NCBI RefSeq assembly: GCF_004340975.1
Contig: NZ_SLXA01000006.1
Coordinates: 1-64,000, forward strand
DNA: 64,000 bases
Direction of reading: 5' to 3'
Source: Frisingicoccus caecimuris
Lineage (GTDB): Bacteria > Bacillota > Clostridia > Lachnospirales > Lachnospiraceae
Of this stretch, positions 35,011 through 43,620 are shown one piece after another. Under the pieces are notes generated by a model. The model was not told where the DNA came from. It saw only the letters and a program-made list of their open reading frames with translations, and did no database searches. How positions within the stretch are numbered: position 1 is the stretch's first letter; each line of letters opens with the position of its first letter. The position numbers were made by a program, and so were the translations under genes.

Positions 35011-35733
35011 TCAACACAAAAATTCTTTCAGGACATCTTCCACGATCTTCGCATCTACCGCATCATTTTTCCGGTTTAAATCACTTTCTTCGTTAAATCC
35101 GTCATAATAATACTGGCTGTTTCTCTCTTTGCGCCGGCCAGTCCCCGTAGCTGCGATCTCCTGCAGCGCCCGCTTATACTGCTCTGGCGCCACCTGCCCG
35201 GCCTGATCTTTATAATCCTGAGCCAGCTTATTGCTGAGATAGTTGTCCACATAATCAGAAATGCTGTTTGTCAGCAGGGTCTCTTTCGCCCTGAAATCCA
35301 TAAATATGAAAAGTCCGCCCAGAATGACCGTTCCCATAACGGATACTCCGAAAATGATGGATATTCGATAGAGTTCTTCTCCCCGTGTCCACCGATACAT
35401 CAGATTACCGCCGCCGACAGCAAGCATCGCCGTCATTATCAGATAAGGCAGCCGGCTCCAGCTCTGAAGTGAAAAAGGGCCTATGCGGAATTTTTTTATG
35501 TAGCGCCCGATCAGTGCCTGTGTATCCTCCGGACGCATACCGATTTTGTAATAGCTCGTCACTTTCAGTTTAATGTATTTAATCAATCGCTGATTGGAGG
35601 TTCCCATCAAATCAGCTTCGCGTATCAGTCTTTTGTAAATTCTTCCTGTCATCCATAAGGTAAATAATCCGGCCGCCAGCAGTATGGCTTCCGCATACAT
35701 TGGAATACCCTGTCCCAAAAACCAGTTTCTCAT
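35011..35733 (-). CDS. Membrane protein of unknown function
   Basis: A 240-residue protein with membrane segments near residues 13-30, 92-110 and 125-147, a basic cytosolic loop between the first two, and a charged C-terminal tail (about 150-240) rich in Arg, Lys, Asp and Glu. I do not recognise a family with certainty. It lies between pgi and mtnN, each on the same strand but with its own leader, and has AAGGAG 11 bp before the ATG. Confidence 0.65.
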   Translation of the reverse strand: MRNWFLGQGIPMYAEAILLAAGLFTLWMTGRIYKRLIREADLMGTSNQRLIKYIKLKVTSYYKIGMRPEDTQALIGRYIKKFRIGPFSLQSWSRLPYLIMTAMLAVGGGNLMYRWTRGEELYRISIIFGVSVMGTVILGGLFIFMDFRAKETLLTNSISDYVDNYLSNKLAQDYKDQAGQVAPEQYKRALQEIAATGTGRRKERNSQYYYDGFNEESDLNRKNDAVDAKIVEDVLKEFLC

Positions 35734-35819
35734 TTTTGTGAACTCCTTTCATTGATTAAGATAGTTCCATTATAATATCAATGAAAAGACAAAATCTATT
35801 CAAATTGGTCGGGCATATT

Positions 35820-36518
35820 TTACATATTTCTCAATATTCCTGTCACCAGATGCACCGTATGCTCAATTGCTCTCATCTCAAATTCACTGTAATCCATTTC
35901 CGCACTGCCATCGGCCTTATCAGAAATTGCCCGGATAATAATAAAAGGAACCTGATTCAACCATGCTGCCTGAGCAATCGCCGCCCCCTCCATCTCTGTA
36001 CAGTAACCTCCAAACATCTGAATCAGCCGTTCCTTTACATCATGGTCCGAAATAAATTGATCGCCGCTGACAACCCGTCCCCGGAAAACCTGAATATCCG
36101 GATTGACCTCCCGGCAGATTTTTTCCGCCAGATCCACCAACGCCTCGTCCGCTTTAAATACCGATGTCTCCATCCGTGGAATCACTCCGGGTTCATAGCC
36201 AAATCCCGTTGCGTCCATATCATGCTGGAGCGTGTCCACCGAAAGCACAATGTCACCAATATTAATGGCATTTTTCAGGCTTCCGGCCACGCCAGTATTA
36301 ATAATCATTTCCGACTGGAAAATATCACAGAGAATCTGGGTACAGATGGCCGCGTTAACCTTTCCAATACCGCTGCGGACAACGATCACGGACTGGTTCT
36401 CGCAGATGCCACGGCAAAATTCCATCCCCGCAATGGTCCGTACTTCCTGAATCTCCATCATTTCTTTTAAAACGGCCACTTCCTCTTCCATGGCCCCGAT
36501 AATTCCTATTTTTTTCAT
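35820..36518 (-). CDS. mtnN: 5'-methylthioadenosine/S-adenosylhomocysteine nucleosidase
   Basis: A 232-residue MTA/SAH nucleosidase beginning MKKIGIIGAMEEEVAVL. The nucleobase-site sequence VSGDQFISD and the conserved EMEGAAIAQAAW are visible. It splits methylthioadenosine and S-adenosylhomocysteine, the by-products of SAM use. It is on the strand opposite to the divergent TSCPD-murG pair. Confidence 0.96.
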   Translation of the reverse strand: MKKIGIIGAMEEEVAVLKEMMEIQEVRTIAGMEFCRGICENQSVIVVRSGIGKVNAAICTQILCDIFQSEMIINTGVAGSLKNAINIGDIVLSVDTLQHDMDATGFGYEPGVIPRMETSVFKADEALVDLAEKICREVNPDIQVFRGRVVSGDQFISDHDVKERLIQMFGGYCTEMEGAAIAQAAWLNQVPFIIIRAISDKADGSAEMDYSEFEMRAIEHTVHLVTGILRNM

Positions 36519-36693
36519 ATTTGATCATCTCCTGATTCTAACTTGCTTTTACTATAATAACACAAACCCATTCCTGCGAGAAGTTCTAAATTTTATCGTT
36601 CCACCTCAAAAGAACTTCAAAATTTCACTGGCCTATATATATCGCTTCTGCTATAATAGGGTGGAAATAAATTTAAGAATAGGAGTGATTTAC

Positions 36694-36954
36694 ATGCGGC
36701 ACTTAAATAAACATACATGTTCCAGAGCTGTGGACTTTGAAGTAGAAAACGGCATTATTACTAATTGTCAGTTCATCGGTGGGTGTGATGGAAATACGAA
36801 AGGCGTTGCAGCTCTCGTTGTCGGACGTCCGGTAGATGATGTTATCCAGCTTCTTTCCGGTATTGACTGCAACGGCCGTGGCACATCCTGTCCGGACCAG
36901 TTGGCCAAAGCATTGCAGGAGTATAAAAACTCCGCTTCTGCTCAGGAGGTCTGA
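36694..36954 (+). CDS. TSCPD domain protein, small (TIGR03905-like)
   Basis: An 86-residue protein with the hallmark cysteines GGCDGNTKG, DCNGRGTSCPDQL. The TSCPD domain also forms the end of some class II ribonucleotide reductases, but here it stands alone. It probably binds a metal or a cofactor; its role is unknown. The ATG at 36694 follows AGGAG; an extended promoter -10 (TGCTATAAT) lies upstream. It ends 4 bp before the murG ATG and contains the murG ribosome site. Confidence 0.8.
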   Translation: MRHLNKHTCSRAVDFEVENGIITNCQFIGGCDGNTKGVAALVVGRPVDDVIQLLSGIDCNGRGTSCPDQLAKALQEYKNSASAQEV

Positions 36955-36958
36955 AAAG

Positions 36959-38044
36959 ATGAAGAAAATCGTCCTGACCGGCGGAGGTACAGCCGGACAC
37001 GTTACACCGAATATTGCTCTGATGCCCGCACTGAAAAAAGACGGTTATCAGATTTCCTACATTGGTTCCTACGACGGAATCGAACGACGGCTGATCGAGG
37101 AATTAAACGTTCCGTATTATGGAATTTCCTCCGGAAAACTCCGTCGATACTTTGATGTCAAAAATTTTACGGACCCATTTAAAGTTGTCAAAGGCTATTT
37201 TGAAGCCCGGAAGATTTTAAAAAAGCTGAAACCGGATGTGATCTTCTCAAAGGGTGGCTTTGTGAGCGTTCCTGTAGTTTTGGCCGCAAAAAGCTGCAAA
37301 ATCCCAGCCATTATCCATGAATCGGATATGACCCCCGGACTGGCAAACAAACTGGCCATTCCTTCCGCATATAAAATCTGCCACAATTTTCCGGAGACTG
37401 CAGACAATCTGCCCGAGGGCAAAGCCGTTCTTTCCGGCTCACCGATCCGTCAGGAGCTCCTGACCGGAAATCGTTTCAAAGGCCTTCAGCTCTGCGGATT
37501 TAATGATGAAAAACCAGTAATTCTGGTCATCGGCGGAAGTCTTGGCGCCGCTGCTATCAACGAAGCTGTTCGCAAAGCCCTTCCCGTTCTTCTGCCTTCT
37601 TACCAGATTATCCATGTCTGTGGAAAAGGAAAGGTGGATGCAGCCATCAAAAACTGTCCGGGATATATTCAATTCGACTATGTCAAGGATGAGTTGAGCG
37701 ATTTACTTGCAGCTGCTGACCTGGTCATTTCCCGTGCCGGTTCCAATGCCATCTGCGAATTTCTGGCTCTGAATAAGCCAAATATTTTAATTCCTCTGCC
37801 AGCAGGTGCCAGCCGCGGTGACCAGATTCTAAACGCCGCCTCTTTTGAAAAACAAGGCTTCAGCTATCTGCTTCCGGAAGAAATGGTAACGGATGAATCT
37901 CTGTCCAAGGCGGTCAACGAAGTTTTTGAAAACCGTGAGACATATATCCAGGCTATGAGATCAAATACGGCATCCAACGCGATTGACATTATTGTAAATT
38001 TGTGTGACGAAGCCGTCAAAAGTCGAAAAAAACGAAAAAAATAA
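36959..38044 (+). CDS. murG: Undecaprenyldiphospho-muramoylpentapeptide N-acetylglucosaminyltransferase
   Basis: A 361-residue MurG. It has the N-terminal GGGTAGHVTPNIAL loop, the GGSLGAAAINEAV donor-binding segment and the C-terminal SRAGSNAICEFLALNKP and GDQILNA signatures. It adds GlcNAc to lipid I, making lipid II on the inner membrane face. The ATG at 36959 has GGAGGT 9 bp upstream, inside the end of the TSCPD gene; the frame open to 36836 is a longer read-through of that gene. It lies outside a division-wall cluster. Confidence 0.95.
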   Translation: MKKIVLTGGGTAGHVTPNIALMPALKKDGYQISYIGSYDGIERRLIEELNVPYYGISSGKLRRYFDVKNFTDPFKVVKGYFEARKILKKLKPDVIFSKGGFVSVPVVLAAKSCKIPAIIHESDMTPGLANKLAIPSAYKICHNFPETADNLPEGKAVLSGSPIRQELLTGNRFKGLQLCGFNDEKPVILVIGGSLGAAAINEAVRKALPVLLPSYQIIHVCGKGKVDAAIKNCPGYIQFDYVKDELSDLLAAADLVISRAGSNAICEFLALNKPNILIPLPAGASRGDQILNAASFEKQGFSYLLPEEMVTDESLSKAVNEVFENRETYIQAMRSNTASNAIDIIVNLCDEAVKSRKKRKK

Positions 38045-38110
38045 AAACATTCATTAATCCTTATCGCACCCAGCCTGACGGAGCGTACATCCCGAATGGG
38101 TAAAAAATTC

Positions 38111-38153
38111 GGCGTCCTTTTTCCATACACTTTTATGTAAGAGAAAGGGCGCC
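38111..38153. terminator. Bidirectional terminator between murG and the histidine kinase
   Basis: GGCGTCCTTTTTC (38111-38123) pairs with GAGAAAGGGCGCC (38141-38153), including two G-U pairs. T-rich tails exist on both strands, so it serves converging murG (+) and the orphan kinase (-). Confidence 0.8.
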
Positions 38154-38175
38154 CTTTAATTTTTCCGGCGGCCAA

Positions 38176-38850
38176 TTACATATCTGCTGCTTTTTCCGCT
38201 GGTGTCAATGGGAAAATCAGAATAAATTTGGTTCCGATTCCCGGTTTTGAGTATACCTGTACGGCACCTCCGTGAGCGTTCATAATATTTTTAACAATTG
38301 TCAGTCCAAGGCCGGTGCCATCTGATTTATATGTTACAAAAGGTTCAAAAATTGTTGATAAACGACAGCCATCCATACCACTTCCCGAATCACTGACCGT
38401 GACTACCAGCCGATTCCAGCGCGATTTCACATCAATAACAATCTGATCCCCACTCTGAGTTGCTTCCAGTGCATTTTTTATCAGATTGATAAAAACCTCC
38501 CGGATTTTCAGAGAATCTCCCATAATAAATTTTTCATCTGTTTCAAAATTCAATGATAATTCTTTTGTCTGCGACTGGGTTGTGGAATAAAATGATGACA
38601 CAATATTTGTCAGAAATTGTCGAATATCGATTTGAGAATAGTGAAGAGTTTGGCTTGAATTTAATGAAGACAATTCAGAAAGTAACTGGGACATATAATT
38701 AATATCCAAAAGTAATTGGGGCCACAGAGGATCATTGGTTACCTCCGGGTAATGATTTCCAATGAGTTGAAGTGTGCTGTGAATTAAAGTCAGCGGATTC
38801 CTGAGCTCATGAGAAATCGTCGACAGGGAAAGCACCGGCTGTTCGTGCAT
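38176..38850 (-). CDS. Orphan soluble histidine kinase
   Basis: A 224-residue kinase core with no membrane segment and no input domain. The phosphoacceptor region STISHELRNPLTLIHSTLQ is followed by the ATP-binding boxes LIKNALEAT, SDSGSGMD, FEPFVTYKSDGTGLGLTIVK. The ATG at 38850 follows GGAAG; the frame open to 38934 has no clear ribosome site. No response regulator is adjacent. In spore-formers such orphan kinases often feed Spo0A; that is inference here. Confidence 0.85.
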   Translation of the reverse strand: MHEQPVLSLSTISHELRNPLTLIHSTLQLIGNHYPEVTNDPLWPQLLLDINYMSQLLSELSSLNSSQTLHYSQIDIRQFLTNIVSSFYSTTQSQTKELSLNFETDEKFIMGDSLKIREVFINLIKNALEATQSGDQIVIDVKSRWNRLVVTVSDSGSGMDGCRLSTIFEPFVTYKSDGTGLGLTIVKNIMNAHGGAVQVYSKPGIGTKFILIFPLTPAEKAADM

Positions 38851-39050
38851 AAAGGTCTTCCTTTCTGATTTTTTTTCCAATTTACCATAATTTATGCGTG
38901 GAATCAAATATAATTGGCTGACATTTCCCGACATGATGCGGCACAGGCATTTAAATTTATTTTCAATTCGGAATAGACATTTTTGATAAGGTGAACTATT
39001 ATTAAAGTATCCCGATAGTTTATACTGTTAAGATTGGAGGATTCTGAATA

Positions 39051-39470
39051 ATGAATAATGATTGCATTTTTTGTAAAATAGCCAACGGGGAAATTCCTTC
39101 CTCAACCGTTTATGAAGATGAGATGTTCCGGGTCATACTGGATTTATCACCGGCTACAAAGGGACACGCCCTCATTCTTCCAAAAAAGCATATGGCCAAC
39201 ATTTTTGAAATGGACGAAGTAACCGCTGAAAAAGTCTTTGTTCTTGCTTCACGTATTGCCAAAGCTATGAAGGAAGCGTTGAACTGTGACGGACTTAACA
39301 TCGTTCAGAATAATGGTGAAATTGCCGGTCAGACCGTTTTTCATTTCCATATGCACATTATTCCGCGCTATAATGATGACGGCCAGCATATTAACTGGGT
39401 TCCAGGCACATCGGAAGCAGCTGAAAGAGATGCTATTGCTCAACAGATTAAAATCTTTTTAAACAAATAG
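39051..39470 (+). CDS. HIT-family nucleotide hydrolase/transferase
   Basis: A 139-residue histidine-triad protein. The HIT motif HFHMHIIP is at residues 98-105 and an N-terminal CIFC (residues 5-8) is of the zinc-binding HinT type. It splits nucleoside phosphoramidates or similar compounds. It precedes the glycerol-1-phosphate dehydrogenase gene by 19 bp and is probably co-transcribed. Confidence 0.93.
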   Translation: MNNDCIFCKIANGEIPSSTVYEDEMFRVILDLSPATKGHALILPKKHMANIFEMDEVTAEKVFVLASRIAKAMKEALNCDGLNIVQNNGEIAGQTVFHFHMHIIPRYNDDGQHINWVPGTSEAAERDAIAQQIKIFLNK

Positions 39471-39489
39471 GCAGGGAGAGACTTCACTC

Positions 39490-40746
39490 ATGAAAATTAA
39501 TCTTGGAGAAATCAGCAGCCTGTGCGGCAAGGATTCTGAGAATCACCCCTTTATCCGGGGCATGTGGATTGAACCCGGTGCTATTTCCAAAATAAAGGGC
39601 ATTATGCAAAAAGAAGGCTGGCAGGAGCCTGTTATCATTTGCGACCAAAATACCTATTTTGCCGGAGATCTGCTTCTGGAAAATATGGACAACTATGACT
39701 TGATCTGTCTGGACCCGGAGGATCTGGCTGCTGATGAACGCAGTGTTTCTCTCGCTCAAAATAAGATTCCGGCAACAGCGGACTGTATGATTGCTCTTGG
39801 CAGCGTGACCATTCATGATATTACACGTTACCTCAGCTGGCAGTACCATCTGCCATTTATCTCCGTACCGACAGCGGCCAGCGGAGAAGGATATACTACA
39901 TGTATATCTGCGGTTGTCCGCAAAGGAGTCAAAGGTAATGTCATTGCCTCTGCCCCAACCTATCTGTTTGCAGACACAGATATTTTTGCGGCAGTGCCGC
40001 AGCGATTGACCGCCGCTGGTTTCAGTGATCTGATGGGTAATTACATCGCCCTGGCAGATGCACAGATTTCTGCCGTCGTAACTGGCTCCGGCTTTAATCA
40101 TGAACTCTATCATACCGAAGTTATGCTTATGCAACAGGTGATTGAACAGATTGACAATCTGGCTGCCGGCGATCCTTCCAGCTGCGAACAATTACTGTAT
40201 GCTCTGATTTTGCCTGATATGGAAATTGGTTTTTATGAGGCTGCAAGACCGCTGATGGGAGCTGAACACCATCTGTCCCGCTATCTGGACATCTCTGTAA
40301 AACAGCCAAAGTTGAACGCCGTCCACGGAGAAAAAGTCGGTGTGGGTACATTGCTCTGTCTTAAAGCCTATGAATCTTTCCGGACAGCTCTGGAAAAACG
40401 GCAGCTTATTCCGGTCAAACATTTTCCCTCAGCTGCAAGAGAAATTCAAAAAGGCTTCCAGGACGAAGAAGTCTGTGCATCTGTCGCCTCGCTGAACACT
40501 CCCGATCCTATGGCAAACATCACCAGCGAACAAGTCCTTCAGCACCGCAAAGAGATTCTCGATATTCTTGGAGAACTTCCATCAGCAGTTTACCTTGAAA
40601 CCTGCTTTCAGAAAATGGGCTGTAAAATCCATATCGAGGAACTTGGTATCCAGGACAATATCATCCGGGAGGCCATGACATATGCACCTTATGTGTCCCG
40701 AGATATCACGCTGCTTCGTTTAATGAAATTATTCGAAAACTTTTAA
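39490..40746 (+). CDS. egsA: sn-Glycerol-1-phosphate dehydrogenase (AraM/EgsA type)
   Basis: A 418-residue iron/zinc-type dehydrogenase. NAD-binding and metal-site segments ALGSVTIHDITRYLSW, VPTAASGEGYTT and GFSDLMGNYIALAD match AraM-type enzymes, which make sn-glycerol-1-phosphate from dihydroxyacetone phosphate. That molecule is the archaeal lipid backbone but is also used by a few Firmicutes for heptaprenylglyceryl phosphate. The C-terminal 100 residues are less typical. Its stop shares TTAA with the stop of the convergent gene. Confidence 0.82.
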   Translation: MKINLGEISSLCGKDSENHPFIRGMWIEPGAISKIKGIMQKEGWQEPVIICDQNTYFAGDLLLENMDNYDLICLDPEDLAADERSVSLAQNKIPATADCMIALGSVTIHDITRYLSWQYHLPFISVPTAASGEGYTTCISAVVRKGVKGNVIASAPTYLFADTDIFAAVPQRLTAAGFSDLMGNYIALADAQISAVVTGSGFNHELYHTEVMLMQQVIEQIDNLAAGDPSSCEQLLYALILPDMEIGFYEAARPLMGAEHHLSRYLDISVKQPKLNAVHGEKVGVGTLLCLKAYESFRTALEKRQLIPVKHFPSAAREIQKGFQDEEVCASVASLNTPDPMANITSEQVLQHRKEILDILGELPSAVYLETCFQKMGCKIHIEELGIQDNIIREAMTYAPYVSRDITLLRLMKLFENF

Positions 40747-41834
40747 CACCACTGGCAGATGAATTCCAAGTCTGCCAGTTTTAATATATCTCCTGTATTT
40801 AATGTGTAGGCCTTTCCCGGCGTCAGGCGTTCATCGTTTCGGTAGGTTCCATTTGCCGAACTCATATCAACGACTCTTACTTCCCGGATGTGGCCTTCGA
40901 GCCGGGCATGAATCCGGCTGATTTTCGTGCAATCCAGACAAGCATCTGTCTCATCTGCATTCCTCCCCAATAAAAATGGGAAGTTATCCACTCGGATCAC
41001 TGGCATTTCTGTTTCTGCCGTCGGAATTAGTACAAATGTTTTTTTTATTTCTGATACCGGGTTCAATGCCTCCGAAACACCTTCAAGCATGGGGCAGGTA
41101 TCCGCTCCGACGCCTGTATGATCATAAAATCCATCGCATATATCCGAATTTCTTTCCTTGTTTCCAAACATCATCATTTTTATCTTTTCTACCAGATGAT
41201 ATATCCATTTCCATCTGACATTTTCTCCGACCGGCTCCGCCGCCCATGTTCCGATTTCTTCCTGAACCACCGCAGCATCTGGTTCCGACGGCGTACAATC
41301 CATATCCAGGATATCCATAAGCTCCTCCGCCGAACAATTCTCGCCATGGACTTTCTGATAAAATGTATACGCCCATAAAACAGCTTTTTCATTAGAATAA
41401 TCCACATAGTTAAGCCACTCCTCCGATAATTTTTCCATTTGTCGCCAAAAATTCTCTCCATATCCCGGTATATAAACATAGGCCCACTCACTGCCGGCGC
41501 CAAAAATATAGTCCATCTCCACAACCAGATTCGACGGGTCCAGAAGATACTCGTCCACGATTCCCATCAGCCGTACAAGTGATTGTATAAAACAGGCAAT
41601 ATGTTCGCAGTCCATCCGACCACCAGCCAGTGATTCCAGATAGGATGACTGATGATTCAATATATACATAAGTCCCTTCTCGTCATTTTCCTCAATTTCG
41701 TAAAAGCAGAGCAATCCGGGAATGGACTGCCTGCGCAGCAATATTTCCTCATATCTTTCTCCATAATGCCCCTCACGATTTACCCATAGATATGTATTTT
41801 TTAAATCTCTACTCCGACAATGTTCACGATTCAT
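40743..41834 (-). CDS. FHA-domain protein of the Tad locus (DUF6382-like N-terminus)
   Basis: A 363-residue protein. The N-terminal 190 residues are typical of the DUF6382-like domain found with Tad loci; the C-terminal 90 residues form an FHA domain (FPFLLGRNADETDACLD, SRIHARLEG, SSANGTYRNDERL) that binds phosphothreonine. The ATG at 41834 follows GGAGG by 9 bp; the frame open to 41861 starts ahead of that site. It ends the ten-gene Tad operon, overlapping the previous gene by 11 bp. A regulatory role in pilus assembly is inferred. Confidence 0.8.
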   Translation of the reverse strand: MNREHCRSRDLKNTYLWVNREGHYGERYEEILLRRQSIPGLLCFYEIEENDEKGLMYILNHQSSYLESLAGGRMDCEHIACFIQSLVRLMGIVDEYLLDPSNLVVEMDYIFGAGSEWAYVYIPGYGENFWRQMEKLSEEWLNYVDYSNEKAVLWAYTFYQKVHGENCSAEELMDILDMDCTPSEPDAAVVQEEIGTWAAEPVGENVRWKWIYHLVEKIKMMMFGNKERNSDICDGFYDHTGVGADTCPMLEGVSEALNPVSEIKKTFVLIPTAETEMPVIRVDNFPFLLGRNADETDACLDCTKISRIHARLEGHIREVRVVDMSSANGTYRNDERLTPGKAYTLNTGDILKLADLEFICQWC

Positions 41835-42303
41835 CGGTTTCATCCTCCTGATTTTTTTCATTTATTCGAGGTAAATCTCTGCTCCGAAAGACCACAGATG
41901 AGGCTTTCACTTTGCATGGGATGTCATATTTTCCAATCTGAAAGTCGGTCTGTATTTCCACTTGCACCTCCCTTCCCGAAAGACTCTGTGATGCCCGAAT
42001 GTTGCGCAGCTCTCCGCAAAAAAGCCGTCCCTGAAGCATACGGCATCCCATATCTTCAATAACGCCAAAATCGACTGTTCCTCCCTGCTTCATCAACTCA
42101 TAATCCACCTCCCGAATTTCCGGATGAAGATATCGTCCGGCCCAAAGGCTTCCATATCTGGACAGTTTATCTGCCGTACTCTGTATAACAGCCCGATCGT
42201 GCCCATAAAATCCAAACAATATGACCAATCCTGTGACCAGACATATAATACTGATAATTAATGTTCCTTCCACGGTATATCTTCCACGTCCTTTCCATTT
42301 CAT
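41824..42303 (-). CDS. TadE/TadF-like pseudopilin
   Basis: A 159-residue protein with a type IV pilin-like start, RYTVEGTLIISIICLV, where the Glu before the hydrophobic helix is typical of minor pilins. The remaining part is a soluble domain of about 115 residues. The ATG at 42303 overlaps the peptidase stop (ATGA). An alternative start at 42444 would run through the peptidase gene. It is likely processed by the neighbouring prepilin peptidase. Confidence 0.72.
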   Translation of the reverse strand: MKWKGRGRYTVEGTLIISIICLVTGLVILFGFYGHDRAVIQSTADKLSRYGSLWAGRYLHPEIREVDYELMKQGGTVDFGVIEDMGCRMLQGRLFCGELRNIRASQSLSGREVQVEIQTDFQIGKYDIPCKVKASSVVFRSRDLPRINEKNQEDETDES

Positions 42304-42719
42304 AACAACCACGCTCCCACATAACCAATAGCTAAAAACGGCACGCAAGCCACTTTGGACTTTTTGTGGAGCTTCCCGAATATCATCATTCCGACCGAAA
42401 AAATAAAAATCAGAGTTGCGGTAACGGCCAGCATCCGGCCGCAAAAATTTATGCCCTCCAACAGCCCAATACCGCCGATCAAAAAACTATCACCTGCGCC
42501 TATACAATCACCAAACAACTTTCCTGCCAGGAAACAGACTACTCCTGGAAGTCCCCCGATCAACCAGGCAGCATCCAACATATCCCCCGATACCACTCTG
42601 GCAATCATACCGACGAGAATCAGACACACTCCCGGAAAAAGCTGGATTTGTTGTGTTTTTATGTCTCTGTAAATGGGATAAGACACCAATAACATACTGC
42701 ATATATGCTTTGCGTCCAT
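42300..42719 (-). CDS. tadV: A24-family prepilin peptidase (TadV/CpaA type)
   Basis: A 139-residue short prepilin peptidase with about five membrane helices. The two catalytic aspartates are seen in YRDIKTQQI and IGAGDSFLIGG. It cleaves Flp and TadE-type prepilins. It starts 2 bp after the preceding TadE-like gene and overlaps the next by 4 bp. Confidence 0.87.
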   Translation of the reverse strand: MDAKHICSMLLVSYPIYRDIKTQQIQLFPGVCLILVGMIARVVSGDMLDAAWLIGGLPGVVCFLAGKLFGDCIGAGDSFLIGGIGLLEGINFCGRMLAVTATLIFIFSVGMMIFGKLHKKSKVACVPFLAIGYVGAWLL

Positions 42720-42721
42720 TT

Positions 42722-43600
42722 CTATTCACCTCCCCCACTGCAACGACTGCACGGCGTGCATCCGCCCATAACAGCCTCTTCCATTGTCATCCTCTGAACA
42801 TTGCGTTTCAGTCCGCTGCAGCCCAGACGGCAATGATAACACTCTCCCGACTCTGTCACATAATATGTAGTACCTGTGTCCGATCCGCTCCGGACACACC
42901 TTTCACATGGCGGATACTTTTTTGCCTCATCCGCTCCAACCATATAGATTTTCAACTGGATATGACTGCACATCCGGTCTTCATGATACACACGCCCATA
43001 TTCGGTCACATAGACATTTTCATGAATCTCTTCCATCCCCGAAAAATCTGTATCCTGAGAATAACCGGTCCAGGCCCGGATAAAAACAGAATTTTTCATA
43101 GGGATTCCCGGAATCGGAATAATCCCTTCCAGAATCTCCACGCGATACTTTACATGAAACTCCAGCCATTCATTGCCTTCCAGTATTCTGGAATTTGAAA
43201 AATCATACCCTGACACGGAACAAACACCTCCGGTTTCCAAAAAGTCCAGTGATTTAATATCCAGCCAGGCTCTCAATATTCCACTGTCGCGGACAATCTC
43301 TTCATTTTCTCCTGCTTCCACAGCCAGTTCGAAAGCAGTCTCTGTCAGACACTGCTGAAGGACTTCATGAACCTTTACGGCCGATGTCAGCGACACAAAG
43401 GCCATCCACACAAAAAACACGATTGGAAATACCAATGCCGCTTCCACTGTCATACTTCCCGGAAGAGGGTGACGACAGAATGCCTTTTGAACACGGAGTG
43501 TGTATGTGTTTTTTATATGGTTTTTATTGACATCCATTTTTTGCAAAGCAGGTATCGCCTTTTCGTTTATAGTTTTTTGTAAACGTGTCCAAAAAGACAT
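42722..43600 (-). CDS. TadE-like protein with a Cys-rich C-terminus
   Basis: A 292-residue protein with a pilin-like segment GSMTVEAALVFPIVFFVW (about residues 48-65) after an extended positively charged N-terminus. A long extracytoplasmic part follows, ending with nine cysteines in the last 65 residues (PPCERC, CYHCRLGC, CTPCSRC). The CxxC pairs could bind metal or form disulfides. I know no function for this tail. It lies 20 bp after the DUF5702 gene. Confidence 0.72.
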   Translation of the reverse strand: MSFWTRLQKTINEKAIPALQKMDVNKNHIKNTYTLRVQKAFCRHPLPGSMTVEAALVFPIVFFVWMAFVSLTSAVKVHEVLQQCLTETAFELAVEAGENEEIVRDSGILRAWLDIKSLDFLETGGVCSVSGYDFSNSRILEGNEWLEFHVKYRVEILEGIIPIPGIPMKNSVFIRAWTGYSQDTDFSGMEEIHENVYVTEYGRVYHEDRMCSHIQLKIYMVGADEAKKYPPCERCVRSGSDTGTTYYVTESGECYHCRLGCSGLKRNVQRMTMEEAVMGGCTPCSRCSGGGE

Positions 43601-43620
43601 TCCACCCTCACCCCCTTCTT

